In this document: in pieces, positions 20,611-31,979 of the stretch
How positions within the stretch are numbered: the first letter of the stretch is position 1
Layout of the letters: each line of letters opens with the position of its first letter
Origin: Isoetes taiwanensis
Lineage: Eukaryota > Streptophyta > Lycopodiopsida > Isoetales > Isoetaceae
DNA length: 64,000 nucleotides
Assembly: GCA_021234155.1 (NCBI GenBank)
Contig: JAJEKV010000067.1
Location: 4,521,279 to 4,585,278, forward strand
Direction of reading: 5' to 3'
The notes under the pieces: model-generated
The model's database searches: none
What the model was told of the DNA's origin: nothing
What the model saw: only the letters and a program-made list of their open reading frames with translations
Program-made: the position numbers and the translations under genes

Positions 20611-23600
20611 CTCCTATTTATTCAGCCTCTCTTCATTGTTCTATCATCGGCGTTCTCTTGAGCTAGATTTCTCCTTCTTCTCTATCCTATCGGGCTTTGT
20701 CCTACCAGCCTTCCTTTTCCCTCATCCGGATTTTCAGATTCAATTCTCGTCTGGGCCTTCACTTTGCCTATTCTATGTCCTACTACTTACTACTATGATC
20801 TTGTTTCTTTTTTTTTTCTCATGCTGTTTTGTGCTCACTGGCTGGGGTTGCTTTGACTTGGTTTAGATTGTCTTTTGATATGAATAGGTCTTTGTGTGAA
20901 GGATGTTGTCCCAAGTTCAGAAGAGACCGTGTTAGAGTGGCCCAATTCATTTTGTTATGTACTATCGGGCGGCTGTGTTTTTCCGTGGTTTTGTTTTCAA
21001 GATCTAGCTGGGCCAGATTCATCGGCTTCCAAGGCTACCCCCGGAAGGCTACTCGTGGGCAGCTCATATTTGATTCTTCATGTTTTTAGCAGCTCTCCTG
21101 ATTGCGTGTGATTCTTCCCTTGGCGGTTTGATGGAGGCAGATAGTCAGATTGTTTTCTGGATGTCCATCCCAATATGCTTGTAAGCGGCGACGACCTGGA
21201 TTGCACCAGTATAGGATTTTCCATGATGGATGTTTGACGGGCAACAAGGAGCCGAATTCCAGTCTGGATGCAACGCTACTGTCTGGGATTTGTTCCAGGT
21301 GTCGGTGGGCTTGTCAAACTCTTTGTCAATTCATCTATAATTTTATTTACTAAAGGGAAGGTGTAGCCTTTTTGAGCTGGTTTGCGTGTTCGCTCAGAGG
21401 TTACTGTGCCTCTCCGGGTAAATAACTCATCGGCAGGACCCAAGGAGAGAGGTTCTACATCAAGTGCTCGGGAGAAAATTCAAATTCGTTTTTAGCTCCA
21501 TTTCGCTCCTGTACACACGAAAATCCTTGATGGAGTTATTCTAGTTGGGCAGGAGTTAAACGATCCATTTTAGCAGAACACCTCATTTTCTATGGTCCAT
21601 CCTTTGCATTTTCTTGCTTCTATGTCTCCACCATATGCTCTGAGGAGACTCTGAATATGGTGTGGGATCTTGCTCGTCATACATGGCACCAGAGAATATG
21701 GACGTTCTTGTTACTTTTTCTGATGATAGAGATGGATTGACTGCGTCTGCATGAGATAAGCTATTCAGCCCAGTCGAGATGATTTTATCACACATCCGAT
21801 GGATGTGTTCTTGGAAATCAACCAGTTTTCATACCGTAGGAGTCGGCTTGTGTTCAAGACCTACAAAGCTTCGGGATGGTTTAGTGCTCCTTACCTACAA
21901 TTTAAAGGTATGTTCTTCTGAGCCTTTTGTTGGGATTTAGATGATTGCTCAGAATCGAATCATCGCCGTTATTTAAAGATTTGTCAGGCACACATCGTCA
22001 TGCTTGCATTCTCTAGCTCGAAGGAATGGATCATTGTTCATTGCATAATTTTCGAGCTTCTAGGTTGTTTGTTGATTGTTATTCTCTAGACGTATAGTTG
22101 GCCTTGATGTTCACATTAAATTTCTTCATCTTGGGCTTTTTATAGTTTCATGTGAACGGTTTCTTTTGATCTTTGACATTCTACATAGTGTGTTTGATGC
22201 ATATTTGGTCATATATGTCTGGTAATAATGTTTATATTACATGGTTTATGTCTTCCCTTTTTACATGGTTCCTTTTCAAGCCTATTCTTCTTTCTTCAGA
22301 TATATATGCGCATTACATCCATTCATAGTGTTGTCCTCTTTGATATATCCTTTGTTTCATTTGAGCAGTTGATCCACTTCTGTGATCTTGCTTATATTGT
22401 TTTCGATATTGTCATTCATCATACATATTTTTGTCCACTTGGTGTAAACTTTTAGCTTCTTTTGAACGTTTACATGGTTTGATCTCTAAATCCCGGTTAT
22501 TGTTCTTCTATTTTTGGATATTCCTTTATGATGGTTCCCAACTTGGACGCCCTTGTGCGATTCGTCTAGTCACATATATGTTCCATCTTGGTCCATTCTT
22601 TTCTTCTCCAGTGACTTCGTTATGCCAATTGTCCCGTTGCCTTTTACTTATTTTTGCTCCACAAGTTCCATAAGTTCATTTGTCTAATTTACACGTCGCC
22701 TAGTCATTTATTTGATCTTATATGGATACTTCGTATTTTTGGTACCCCTCCTTTTTGCCCCATGTTGGTCTCCCTAGCTCTTTTTGTGCCCTTGTTTTTA
22801 GTTGGTGCGCTCCACGTCTTTTGCATCTTTTTTCCTACGATTAGTCCTATGAGGTAGTTGTCATTTCTTGGTTTGTGTTGTAGCATCATTCATCCATTCT
22901 ATTGTCCCAAGATGCGTTGTCTTTGTTCCGTTTCATAAAATTTTGTGGTTTCTTATTGTGGCTAGACTTTTATGTTCAATTCTCAAGCTTCTTCAATGTA
23001 TTCTTTGCCCCTTTCTACTCCAGTTTCCATGTTTGATGTTTATCACATTAGTCCACTCCTGTTTTTTCACAAGATAATTCGGTTTCACCATGGTGTTTTT
23101 GTTACTTTAAATGTTTTTTCACATTCTAGGATAAAATTTAGGTGCATGATTGATATGCATTGGATTCGGTTAATAGATTCTGATTATTTAAAGTGTACAA
23201 GATGCTTTGCTTCCCTCCACTGACTTTTTGGTCCCTATTGATATTTATATGTTTTTCCTTTGTTCTATTCATCGTTATCTTTATTTCGACATGATGCTTA
23301 TACTTTGTCGTTTTGTCCATTTGTTATCAACCTATGTCATTTGCATTAATGCCATTGGCTTTGTGTCATCTTCCTCCTTCTATTATGGTTATCTCAGTTG
23401 CCCCTTCAATATCGATTAGCCATTTTTTAGTTGTGTTGATGGGCCCCTTTTCTCCACTCCACTTTTTTGCTCCTTTATGGGTTTGTTGTGCTCTAGTTGC
23501 TATACGTTCTGCACAATCTCAGTAGCTCTATTTGTTATCATCTCTCTATTTCATGGTGTTTGCGTTAGTTCCTTCGTTAAGTTCCTTTGACTTATTGGTT

Positions 23601-25480
23601 CATTTACATTTGTTGACGTTTTTTCCTCCTTTAGTTGCATCGTTCCTCGTTGGCTTCTTTGTCTTCTCTTTCCTTTTTCTTTTCTTTTGCTATTTAGGTT
23701 AGTTCATTTTTTGTCTTGGTTAATGTAGTTTTTGTTGGTCACTTGAGATCTTTACTTCGCCAGTAGCTTTCTCGTCTCGGTGCCAGTTGTGAACTATTCC
23801 AATTGGCCATATGGGTTCTAGTTTTGTCCTTTTGCTTGGTAAGTTCTTGTTCATGACATTGTTTCATTAACCTAGTGTCCCTATGGCATTTTTCCTTGTA
23901 CTTTCATAAGTTCTTTTGATCTTTTGCATGCCACATTTAGTCCTTTGCTTCAGTTTAACTTTTGCTTCGCATAGATATTGATCCCTTTGTGCCATTTACT
24001 CGTGGTTGGTACTTCTAGCTCCTTTTATGTCGTTGTTTTTAGTTGTTTCACTCGGGTCTTTTGCATAACTTTTCTATGCTTCTAATCATGAAGTTGTGCA
24101 CCTTTTGCCAAGCAAGCGCTTAAGATTTTTATGCTTAGTCCGGTTTATCACGCTTGTCCTTTTGCTCTAGGTTCTCGCTTTTTCTTGATTTCATCATTCG
24201 GGATTATTCTCAGATTCCCCGACATGTTTTTGCTATTCTAATCCATCCATTTGCCATTGCTTCTTTATCTCAATGTGCTTTTTCCCTCCTTTGCTCATCT
24301 TTTTTTCATATTTTCCCCTTTTCCAAGTACTTAGTGCCTTTATCTCCATTGTTCCATTTTATCACCGATTTGTTGGGTCACTTGGTCATTTGGTGTTTGT
24401 TTCTATGTCTTTTCGTGATTGATCCTTTTGTTGTCTCTATTTGGGAATTCACCCAATTTGTTCCATGTGTCCCATCAGCTTCGCTTTGTGCTTTCTATTT
24501 TGTTGTGCTGACCTTTGTAGACTCGTTTCCTCCCTTTCTAGATTCTACATGCTTCATTATGGGTTTGCGCCCATTTGCTATACACTCCTCATTTTCTGGT
24601 AGAATCCATTTAATATCATTTCTCTATTTGGTTGTGTTTGCATTGTTTTAATTTATTTTTAGCTTATTGTTCCGTTTAACTCTAGTGACATTATTTACTA
24701 TATTAGTCACATTGGTTCCTTCTTTGATTTCTTTGTCTTCTTGCTCATTTTCTATTGCTAGTTAGGATAGTTTGCTTTTATAGTATCTTTGTTAGTGTAG
24801 TATTTATTGACATTAGTCATTTGAGATCGTTACTTTGATGATGACATCATGTTCGTGGCTTCGTCGGGCCGTTGTCCCATAAGTTCCTTCCCTCATCTCT
24901 TATCGCACTATTCCATTGTCTTCTTCATTCTTATGTTCCCCGCTTTCCATCCCTCATAGCATTCCTCCATCGTGTTCTCCTTCATTTTTCATTCCTTTGT
25001 TTGCATTCCAAAAGATTACTTGCTCTTTTTATCTCCGCTTCTTTCATTGTTCCTTTGTCTCGCCTCTCTTTATCCCCTTTTTTCCTCCATTTTTCTTAGT
25101 CTCCTCTTCCTTCCTTTTACTCCGACATCACGTCAAAATTTTTATCTATGCATTCTTTTCTTGGTTGACCTTGTAGGCTCGCTTTTTCCCTTTCTTTTAT
25201 ACTTATATTTCTTTAGCTTCTCTTCTTTGGGTTTCCATGCCGAGTAGTTTTTAGTTTGTTCCTCTTCTATCGGCCAAGATATGCCTATCATAGGATTCAT
25301 CCTAGGATGACATGGTTCTATTGCGACAAAGAATAGAACCGAACATTCCTGGATGGGGACGCCCCTCCGCCACTCATCCTATTTATTCAAATTTCTTCAT
25401 TGTTCTATCATCGGCTCTTTGAGCTAGATTTCTTCTTCTTCTCTATCCTATCGGGCTTCCCCTTGCCCTCCCTCCCCTTG
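20610..25480. repeat. T/C-rich non-coding block with degenerate tandem units of about 1.1-1.2 kb
   Basis: The plus strand is strongly pyrimidine-rich throughout. Open frames are hydrophobic Phe/Leu/Ser/Cys products of this bias. Internal homology is visible: 22740-22860 against 23970-24095 (TTTTTAGTTG, CTTTTGCATAACTTTTCTA), and 23490-23770 against 24560-24840 (TCTCTATTT, TGTTTGC, CATTTGAGATC...TTACTTCG). These give units of 1.08-1.22 kb. The borders repeat as well: TTCATTGTTCTATCATCGGC, GAGCTAGATTTC and CTCTATCCTATCGGGCTT occur at both 20630-20700 and 25398-25460. No gene is supported. Confidence 0.7.
25308..25390. repeat. Dispersed repeat copy shared with 8343-8412
   Basis: CTATTGCGACAAAGAATAGAACCGA, CATTCCTGGATGGGGACG and CACTCATCCT appear in the same order in both places. 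A neighbouring block, TATGCCTATCATAGGA plus CATCCTAG (25285-25312), recurs at 29100-29130. Confidence 0.7.
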
Positions 25481-25745
25481 ATGGTTTTTTCATTTGATCG
25501 TGGCTCGCTATTTCCTTTTTCTATGTCCTTTAAATTTGCATTCTTTATTTCCTCAGGTGGCTTTGTAGCCTCCCGAGGCATACTTATTGGTTTACTCTTT
25601 CTCGGCATAACCGTATTTTATTTATTCATTCATGTTTTCTCTCGGTGTGGCGTTGTAGCCTCTGAGTCAATATTTAGTATTCATGTTTTCTCGACGACGT
25701 ATCGCTTGCCTCCAGGGAGATTATATTTATTGTTTTTTCTACAAG

Positions 25746-28611
25746 ATTAGAGGATTTTGAGGTCAATTAAGGGCCACAACTCCATGCCATCGCCAAAAAC
25801 GCCACCAATGGGGAGGCGAGCTTGTACAGGAATTTTTATACCGAGCCTCCTAAGTGCCTTCCAGGTGTCACCCTTAGGTAGGTTCGGCAATGCACGTGCC
25901 CCGTGCCTCTTGGTGTTGGGTGTCCGATAGGACAGAAACAATAATGATGCTCCCGCCCTCAATTCCCGCCCAAGGTGTTTCATTCCAAAACTTAAATCAC
26001 AAATTCGTGCCAAGGGAGCTCAAATCGATATGCTCAAATCAATCTGCTTGCTCTGATTCGGTTGAAGTAAATTTGATGAGCTTCTCTTATTAGTACATCC
26101 ATTCTGCCACTCTAGAATATTTTATCTATATTTTTGTTGCTACAATGGGTAAAAAAACATACAACAAATAGTGTCAAAGATGTGAAATAAAGTATTTTTA
26201 GTACATTATGAAGTGCTTAAACAAAATACGAATATACGTCTCCCTTTGGCAAAGGAAACGTGCTTTTTGCACCGTGACTACTGTCTAACTTTTTGTTATT
26301 TTTTTCCTTTTTTTTTATGGATTAGAAACATTTCCACTCAAAATCCGTAAGACAGAGAAAGAATGTTGTCTTTGATCTTCAATCCAAGAGCATAAAGAAT
26401 GGAGGCGAAAATTGCAAACAGAGCAAGCAAAGGGTTTAATGTAAATAATGGTCGGTTCGGAGCAAAACTGCGCGCTCTGAAAAAGGCAGAGGATTACCTT
26501 CCATGCAGATCCAGATTCCCTTGTTCTTCCTCGTCTTCTAGACCAGAACAACGTCCAGGTTCTGAGGAACCACCAAGATTTGCTTTCGGTTGATCCCTTT
26601 CTAATACTGGATCCGTCAATTTGCAACTATCATTATCGTTTGGAACAACTGATCTGAAACAGAACCCTGATTGTGTGGTCCTTTAAACTCTTTTTCATGA
26701 CCCAAATCTTCTTCAAGGCCTTTCGTAGAGGGAACAAATTCAGACACTAGATTTGAGTTCGTTCTGGAGAAAGAAAGCTTGAAAAAACGATCGATCTTTC
26801 CCTGCACGAGGTTTGTGCCAATGGCCATGGCAAGCAGCACTAGCAGCTAGCAAGTTTCGCAGCTTCAACCATAAGCAGAAACGGAGAAACCAGAGCATCA
26901 CATTCCTCTAAAAGAACTAGTAGTCGACTGCAGAACCCAACTTCCAGACCATATCTGCTTCTTCTGCAATCCAGCCAGAACAGTGCAAGTGCTTCCTCTG
27001 CCCGCAGGGATGTCGGATCACCTAGATCCTGAGTGCGATGGACGTCGGCCGCTTGCACGCCATACCTCTTCCAACTCTTCCACACCCGACCACCGTTTAC
27101 CTCCTTTTCTGCAATGAAGATTAAGTACGGAAATTGCAGCACAAAACTACAATTTAATTAGTCCTGGCTTGAAGTGGCAGTGTTGAGAGATCGCTTTTCC
27201 TTGTGAAATACAGAGAACTCCACTCTGGCCATTGAAATTGGGGCAGAATTTTGACAGAGACTGTGATAATCTGAATTCCAGCTTTGAAATTGCCACTGCT
27301 TCTGCATTATAAACTTACCACCGGCAGATTTGTTTGCACTAGCAGAGCCCGTAAATGCGTATCGTTCGAGAAGGGCGCATCCTCTCGCGATAGGGCCATG
27401 TTTGAGAAATAGAAACGGATCCAAAAAAGAAGAAAGGGGTAGCGGCACTATGAGAAAGATCGGACAGAAATAGTGTAGAGGAAACGCCCCTTATAAACGA
27501 GACTATAAACGACCTTGTTACTGCACTAACAACGGCCTCATGTAATCTCTGTTTCTGCCCTGGCCATATCAAGGCATAAAACAGAAGACATGCCAAAGCC
27601 ACAAGCTTACAAACAAAAAATCGCCTGAAAATACAAATTCCACGGACACACTCCTGCTCCACTAGCAATCCCGCCAAAATACCACAGAAGCGGAGCAAAG
27701 AAGGGGAAACGGAGCAAAGAAGGGGAAGATGGAGAAACGGAGCAAAGAAGGGGAAATTAGCCACCATAGAAGATCCAATATCGCAATCAATTTCAATATA
27801 TCTGTCATCTTGAGAGTATTTACAAGTAAGGGCTTTCCCAAGAATACAGATAGCCTGTTCACCCACAGCGGGCTTAACTATCCACGGACCCTTCACTATA
27901 TTAGCTATAAGCTTTAATCGACTGTTTCTGAATGATTCATCCCCTTTAAGAAATCTTTCCATTAAGGAACCAGCTGGAGGTTCTCATCCAGGGCTGGAAA
28001 CAGAGGTAATATTAGGCAGAGGCACTATATAGAGCAACATAACAACATAACATCCGTTTGAGCAAGAAACCAGTGAGCTTGGGATTTGAACTAAGTGAAA
28101 AAAACCAATGTCTCCTTCACGCTTCTTCCTTCACATCAAACTCTGGTTACTTGTATCTCTGCAACACAAAAGCGCTGCAAGGAATTTGAAAAACGAGCAT
28201 TTTATAAGAGATTGCATGAATTCTAAACATAAAAAAATGGACGATTTTGAAGCACCTCTTCCGCCTCCAGTGCCTACAGCACTGGAATCCAAGTTCCACA
28301 GCCGCAATCAACCACAGTCTGCAAGTTCAACAGCGACTTCAAGAGCACCGAATTTACCAGTAGCAAATTTTGCCAATCTGGTAGCGTTTTGCCAATCTCA
28401 AACAAGGGAAATATGACCTCCCAATTTCCCCCCGATTTTCCCGCCACACGGATATATGTTATTATTGTCTTGTTTGTTATTAATAAAGCAGTTACGAATA
28501 AGACAAAGGATTATTATAGGTTTGGGATGGCTTTTTGCCGAGGCTACAGGTTCGGCATGCCATGTTGGCATTTCTTAGAAGGCCCTTAATTGACCTCAAA
28601 AGTCCTCTAAT
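25746..28611. mobile_element. TIR-bounded segment carrying host-gene fragments (Pack-type candidate)
   Basis: The left end, ATTAGAGGATTTTGAGGTCA continuing ATTAAGGGCC, is the inverted counterpart of the right end, GGCCCTTAATTGACCTCAAA followed by AGTCCTCTAAT, with one indel over about 30 bp. The same terminus, as a lone copy, occurs at about 50065-50097, and the 548-bp foldback at 10036 has a similar end. Flanks allow only a TA duplication. Inside are unrelated pieces, the only recognisable one being an EDR2-like exon. No transposase is seen. A TIR element that captured gene fragments fits best. Independent insertion of two copies in opposite orientation is the alternative. Confidence 0.55.
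27756..27985 (-). pseudogene. EDR2-like (DUF1336) exon fragment
   Basis: The minus strand encodes about 75 residues typical of the C-terminal DUF1336/EDR2_C domain: SLMERFLKGDESFRNSRLKL, NIVKGPWIVKPAVG, LGKALTCKYSQDDRYIEIDC and DIGSSMVAN. EDR2-family proteins are plant lipid-binding START/PH proteins that restrain pathogen-induced cell death. The expected continuation (V-L-G-Y and IDMAF-type segments) is absent downstream. The frame runs instead into unrelated sequence of low complexity (FFAPF, LLRF repeats at 27700-27760). A TGA lies just upstream. It is therefore an isolated exon inside a TIR-bounded segment, not a gene. Confidence 0.75.
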
Positions 28612-29200
28612 GTGGCGCTGTAGCCTCCGAGGCAGCACTAATCGGTTGTTTTTTCCCACGATGGTCATTCCGCAGACGGTTCCCGATTGGTCGGCTGTTG
28701 TTTCTTTCTCGGCGTGGCCCTGGAGCCTCCGAGTCTTCTTGCCTATGGCATCTAATTCATTGACGGGTTATTTTTCTTTCAGCCTTGATTCTGCAGGATT
28801 GTTTAAGGTCTTGTGGTTGCCATAGTGCGTGGGGTCGTGCTTCAACTATTTGCTTGGGTTTTCTCAAAAACCTAAGAAGGCGTGGTTCTTCTTCCCGATG
28901 AGGAGCAGTCACCGAGTCTTCTCACCTTTGCATCGACCAAATGGCGGATAAAACCTCAGTTTCATCATGCTCTCGATGATTGTCTAGTTTCAGAGCATTT
29001 AAGGTTCATATTTCCAAATTTATCTATCCCTAGTGAGGGATCCATCTGTACTCAATGTTTTACAAAGCTCAATGAGAACACCACTTCACTTATCGGCCAG
29101 TATATGCCTATCATAGGACCCATCCTAGTAATGAATATTAACTAGTCTATTGTACCTTGCATATTTATATGATATAGTAATTATGTAAAACAGCATTGCA
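28612..29200. other. Gene-poor stretch
   Basis: The open frame at 28882-29145 shows no domain. 29092-29131 shares TATCGGCCA, TATGCCTATCATAGGA and CATCCTAG with 25270-25312, so it is part of the same dispersed repeat as the T/C-rich block border. Confidence 0.4.
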
Positions 29201-29204
29201 TACC

Positions 29205-30137
29205 TCAGGGGTTCTCATCATCCTCGTTAGCTTCTTTAGCCACTAATTCTTGCAACTGAGCCCCCACACTACTGGGGATCACCACTAACAATGGCCTGGT
29301 CTCTACCGCCCAACCGTAGTCTATTGTTTTCAAATGTTGGTAGTGTGGCGGGTCATTAGGATTGGGTCTCCAATTCTTGCTCCAGCAATCCCTATACTGC
29401 ATTGCATATGAAGTTCCCTTTCTCGCAAGTTGCAACAGGCTCAAACCAAGAGACAAACACCTCTTCGTAATGAGGGAGATTAGGGTCCTATATTGGGTCC
29501 TCTTCGGCAAAAGCCATCCACGTCGGGCAGTTATCATGTGGCCTGATCAGCAAGAGCATTCCTTTCTTGACATCTTGGTAGGGGTCGAATATTTCAACTG
29601 AGTTCTTGGGTCTACCCGAGAAAGGGCCTACATAATGAGATGCTTCAATGTGCTGATCCACCAACACGTTTTCGGTTCTTCCAATGCGTCTTGCCTGGTG
29701 CTGGGCCAGAAATCTTGAATGACAGCTCTTCCGGGCTAACCGTCCCCAAGCACTCGCAACAAGGTGGACCAGTAGTCAATAACTTCATTCATATATGTGT
29801 TGGACCATGAGTTATCGCCAGCTCTAGAAATAGCTGCCCAGTGCATCATGTACTTGGCAATAGAAGCTCTCAATGCACCTATATCTTTCAAGCTCCCATA
29901 TGGCTGCACGACCTTAGGTGACCCTCTCGGAATCATAGGTAAACCTTGGGCATCCTCCTTCCACATTCTGATTCCCTTTTCAGGGAGCCACCTCCTATGC
30001 CCTGGCCTCATCTTGTAGAACATTAGTGGCCATCCATCCTTCATGCAGAACTTGAAGCGTAGAGGTTCCAAATGACCACATAAACGGTCCTTCTTATCAG
30101 GGATAAAACCTTTCACAAAATTCCTTCCAATTAGGAA
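29205..30137 (-). pseudogene. DUF7869-family protein, C-terminal part
   Basis: Minus-strand frames at 29736-30137 and 29205-29537 form the region after the DUF7869 core: GFIPDKKDRLCGHLEPLRFK, MRPGHRRWLPEKGIRMWK, GSPKVVQPYGSLKDI and a Lys/Tyr/Trp-rich tail. They follow, after a clean insertion (30146-31599), directly from the core segment. The junction codons read EVPNWKEF, then one extra T shifts the frame into VKGFIPD. A stop near 29736 and the shift make this copy non-functional. I recall this family as highly multi-copy in seed-free plants. Its spaced acidic residues suggest a transposase-like nuclease, but that role is inferred. Confidence 0.7.
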
Positions 30138-30145
30138 CCTCTGAC

Positions 30146-31599
30146 CTTGGTTCGGGAAATTCCCCGATACTATTGTAACCTACCGTGCAAAACTAGAAAA
30201 AGTCATGTTAACAAAAAATTAGCCGGTTTCGTCCCCGCACAAAATTCCAACTTTTTAGGAAAAAGTATGAGCTGGAAAAAAAGAGAGGGAAATTTTACAA
30301 CACGTGTTTGTGTTTACCGGATATTCCACGAATACCTATTTTCGATTTTGTCTTTCTTTTTTAGGTTTAGGGTTACTTAGAGAAGGCAAAGAAATAGAAG
30401 CAATGAGGAGCCACCATGGAGGAATAGATTTGTCCGGTCAGCTGCGTGCCATTGCATTTCTTTTGTTTCTTACGTTGTAAAAAGCCAGGGAGCACACAAT
30501 ACTAGGCTAAGGGGATTTAGAGGATTCGGTGCAAAAGAAATCTGCCAGCAAGCAAGAACATGCCAGCAAGTAAGAACATGCCAACATTCAGTGCGATCAT
30601 CACCTATCACAAGTTTCTTATGCTAGTGGTGGGTTCTTGCAATCCATTTTATCTCACCAAACATAAGCTTCTATTTGATATTTTTCTCTATATGCAGCTC
30701 CAAAGAGAAGCTCATCTCCTTCAAGGGTCTCATCTCCTCCAAGCATGCGGCACCGATGGCGAGAGAAAAGATTTAACTCTTCTATTGTGGTATTCAATCC
30801 GCTAAAAGGTTGTACCGATGACTTTATGTGCATCTAATCATGGGCTTTTGTCTTTTAATTTCCAGATCTTCTTAACCATGATTTTCTCTCGTGGTTCCGC
30901 CTCTATGTCCGCCTTTGCATCATGATCCAACAATAGTTTTCTACACTTCATTCATATGAGGGGATACTCGGCTTTGAACGAGATTTTCACGATCCGTGTA
31001 AATGATGCTAGTATTCTACCGTTGAAAATTGGGCCAGCTCTTACATGCAACTATTATGATATCAAGACCGATATTTATAGATTGAACTCAAGATCTTGAA
31101 GAACTTGAGGTTACCTGGTATTTTTATTGTATATCTATTTATTCACATAAACGCAGTGGACAAACTCTATTGCAACCCAAAAGCCGGAAACCCAAATCTT
31201 TGGTGATAAAAAGTGGAGAGAGATCAGCATGTACATGAAGATGAAGTTGATCCGATGACTAATCTTCATGTGAACTTGTAACCTTTTCTATCATCCATAA
31301 TGTTTGTTATTGAAGCCGGTGAAATTTTATAAAATTTTGACTCTTTTGTTATTCAAGATATCAACTTGTTTTTCGCTTCATCGCCTTATTATATAATTTA
31401 TGTTTTCATGAATATTATGATTTTTTTTTTAGCTGCCATGTAACATATATAAAATTGGAGGTAAGATTTTAATTTGTAGGAAACTTGCAGGTTGGATTTA
31501 TATCTAGAGGAAATTGTAGGCAACAATTACATTCTAGCAGGTTCCCGTAAGAAACATAGGAAAATTTCCTTTAGTTAAGAAAAAATTTCCCGAACCAAG
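30146..31599. mobile_element. Non-autonomous TIR transposon with 8-bp target duplication
   Basis: The element starts CTTGGTTCGGGAAATT (30146-30161) and ends with its exact inverse complement (31584-31599). The 8-bp duplication CCTCTGAC flanks both sides (30138-30145 and 31600-31607). Length is 1,454 bp. No transposase-like frame occurs inside. The 81-codon frame at 30560 has no domain. An 8-bp duplication fits hAT-type elements, though the ends are not the usual CAGGG. It sits inside the DUF7869-family gene and splits its coding region. Confidence 0.9.
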
Positions 31600-31607
31600 C
31601 CTCTGAC

Positions 31608-31979
31608 ACAAGGTAAGGTGAAGGAGACTTTGAACTACACTGCCTGAAGAGTTGCATAAGCTCTGGAATAGTCAATGCATCTGATCTTCTCATTAGAGTA
31701 GAGTAGTTTCCAAAGAGGGCATCTATGTCATCGTGGGTGTGTCCAACCATCATGAATCCCAGCTGCACTTGATCGAAAACACCTAACCAAACCAAGTATG
31801 ACAAGTAAGAGAAAAGATACCTGTTCTTGTTTTGACCTGAGCAATTGTCTAGCTGCAAGTAAAGCCTCCTAGGTAACTTCTTCGGTACCATAGGGCCCTT
31901 GAGAGGAGGCAGAAAATCATTTCTAGTGCCATTTACTATTTTTGTCCTAAGAGCATCCGTGTTTAAAATTGCTCCACCC
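31608..31979 (-). pseudogene. DUF7869-family core (catalytic-like) segment
   Basis: The minus strand encodes LYLQLDNCSGQNKNRYLFSY, VFDQVQLGFMMVGHTHDDID and ALFGNYSTLM, the hallmark of the DUF7869 domain. The D-N...GHTHDDID pattern resembles an RNase-H-fold active site. Upstream the frame continues through GGAILNTDALRTKIVNGTRN to 31979, where a poly(A) retroposon interrupts it. Downstream it ends SPYLVSE at the hAT-like insertion. Acidic residues are intact here, so decay of this locus may post-date the insertions. Confidence 0.8.

Noticed and set aside
22228-25247. Hydrophobic open frames looking like membrane proteins
   Set aside because: Phe/Leu/Ser/Cys-rich translations arise from the T/C-rich strand, overlap in several frames and have no domain or splice support.
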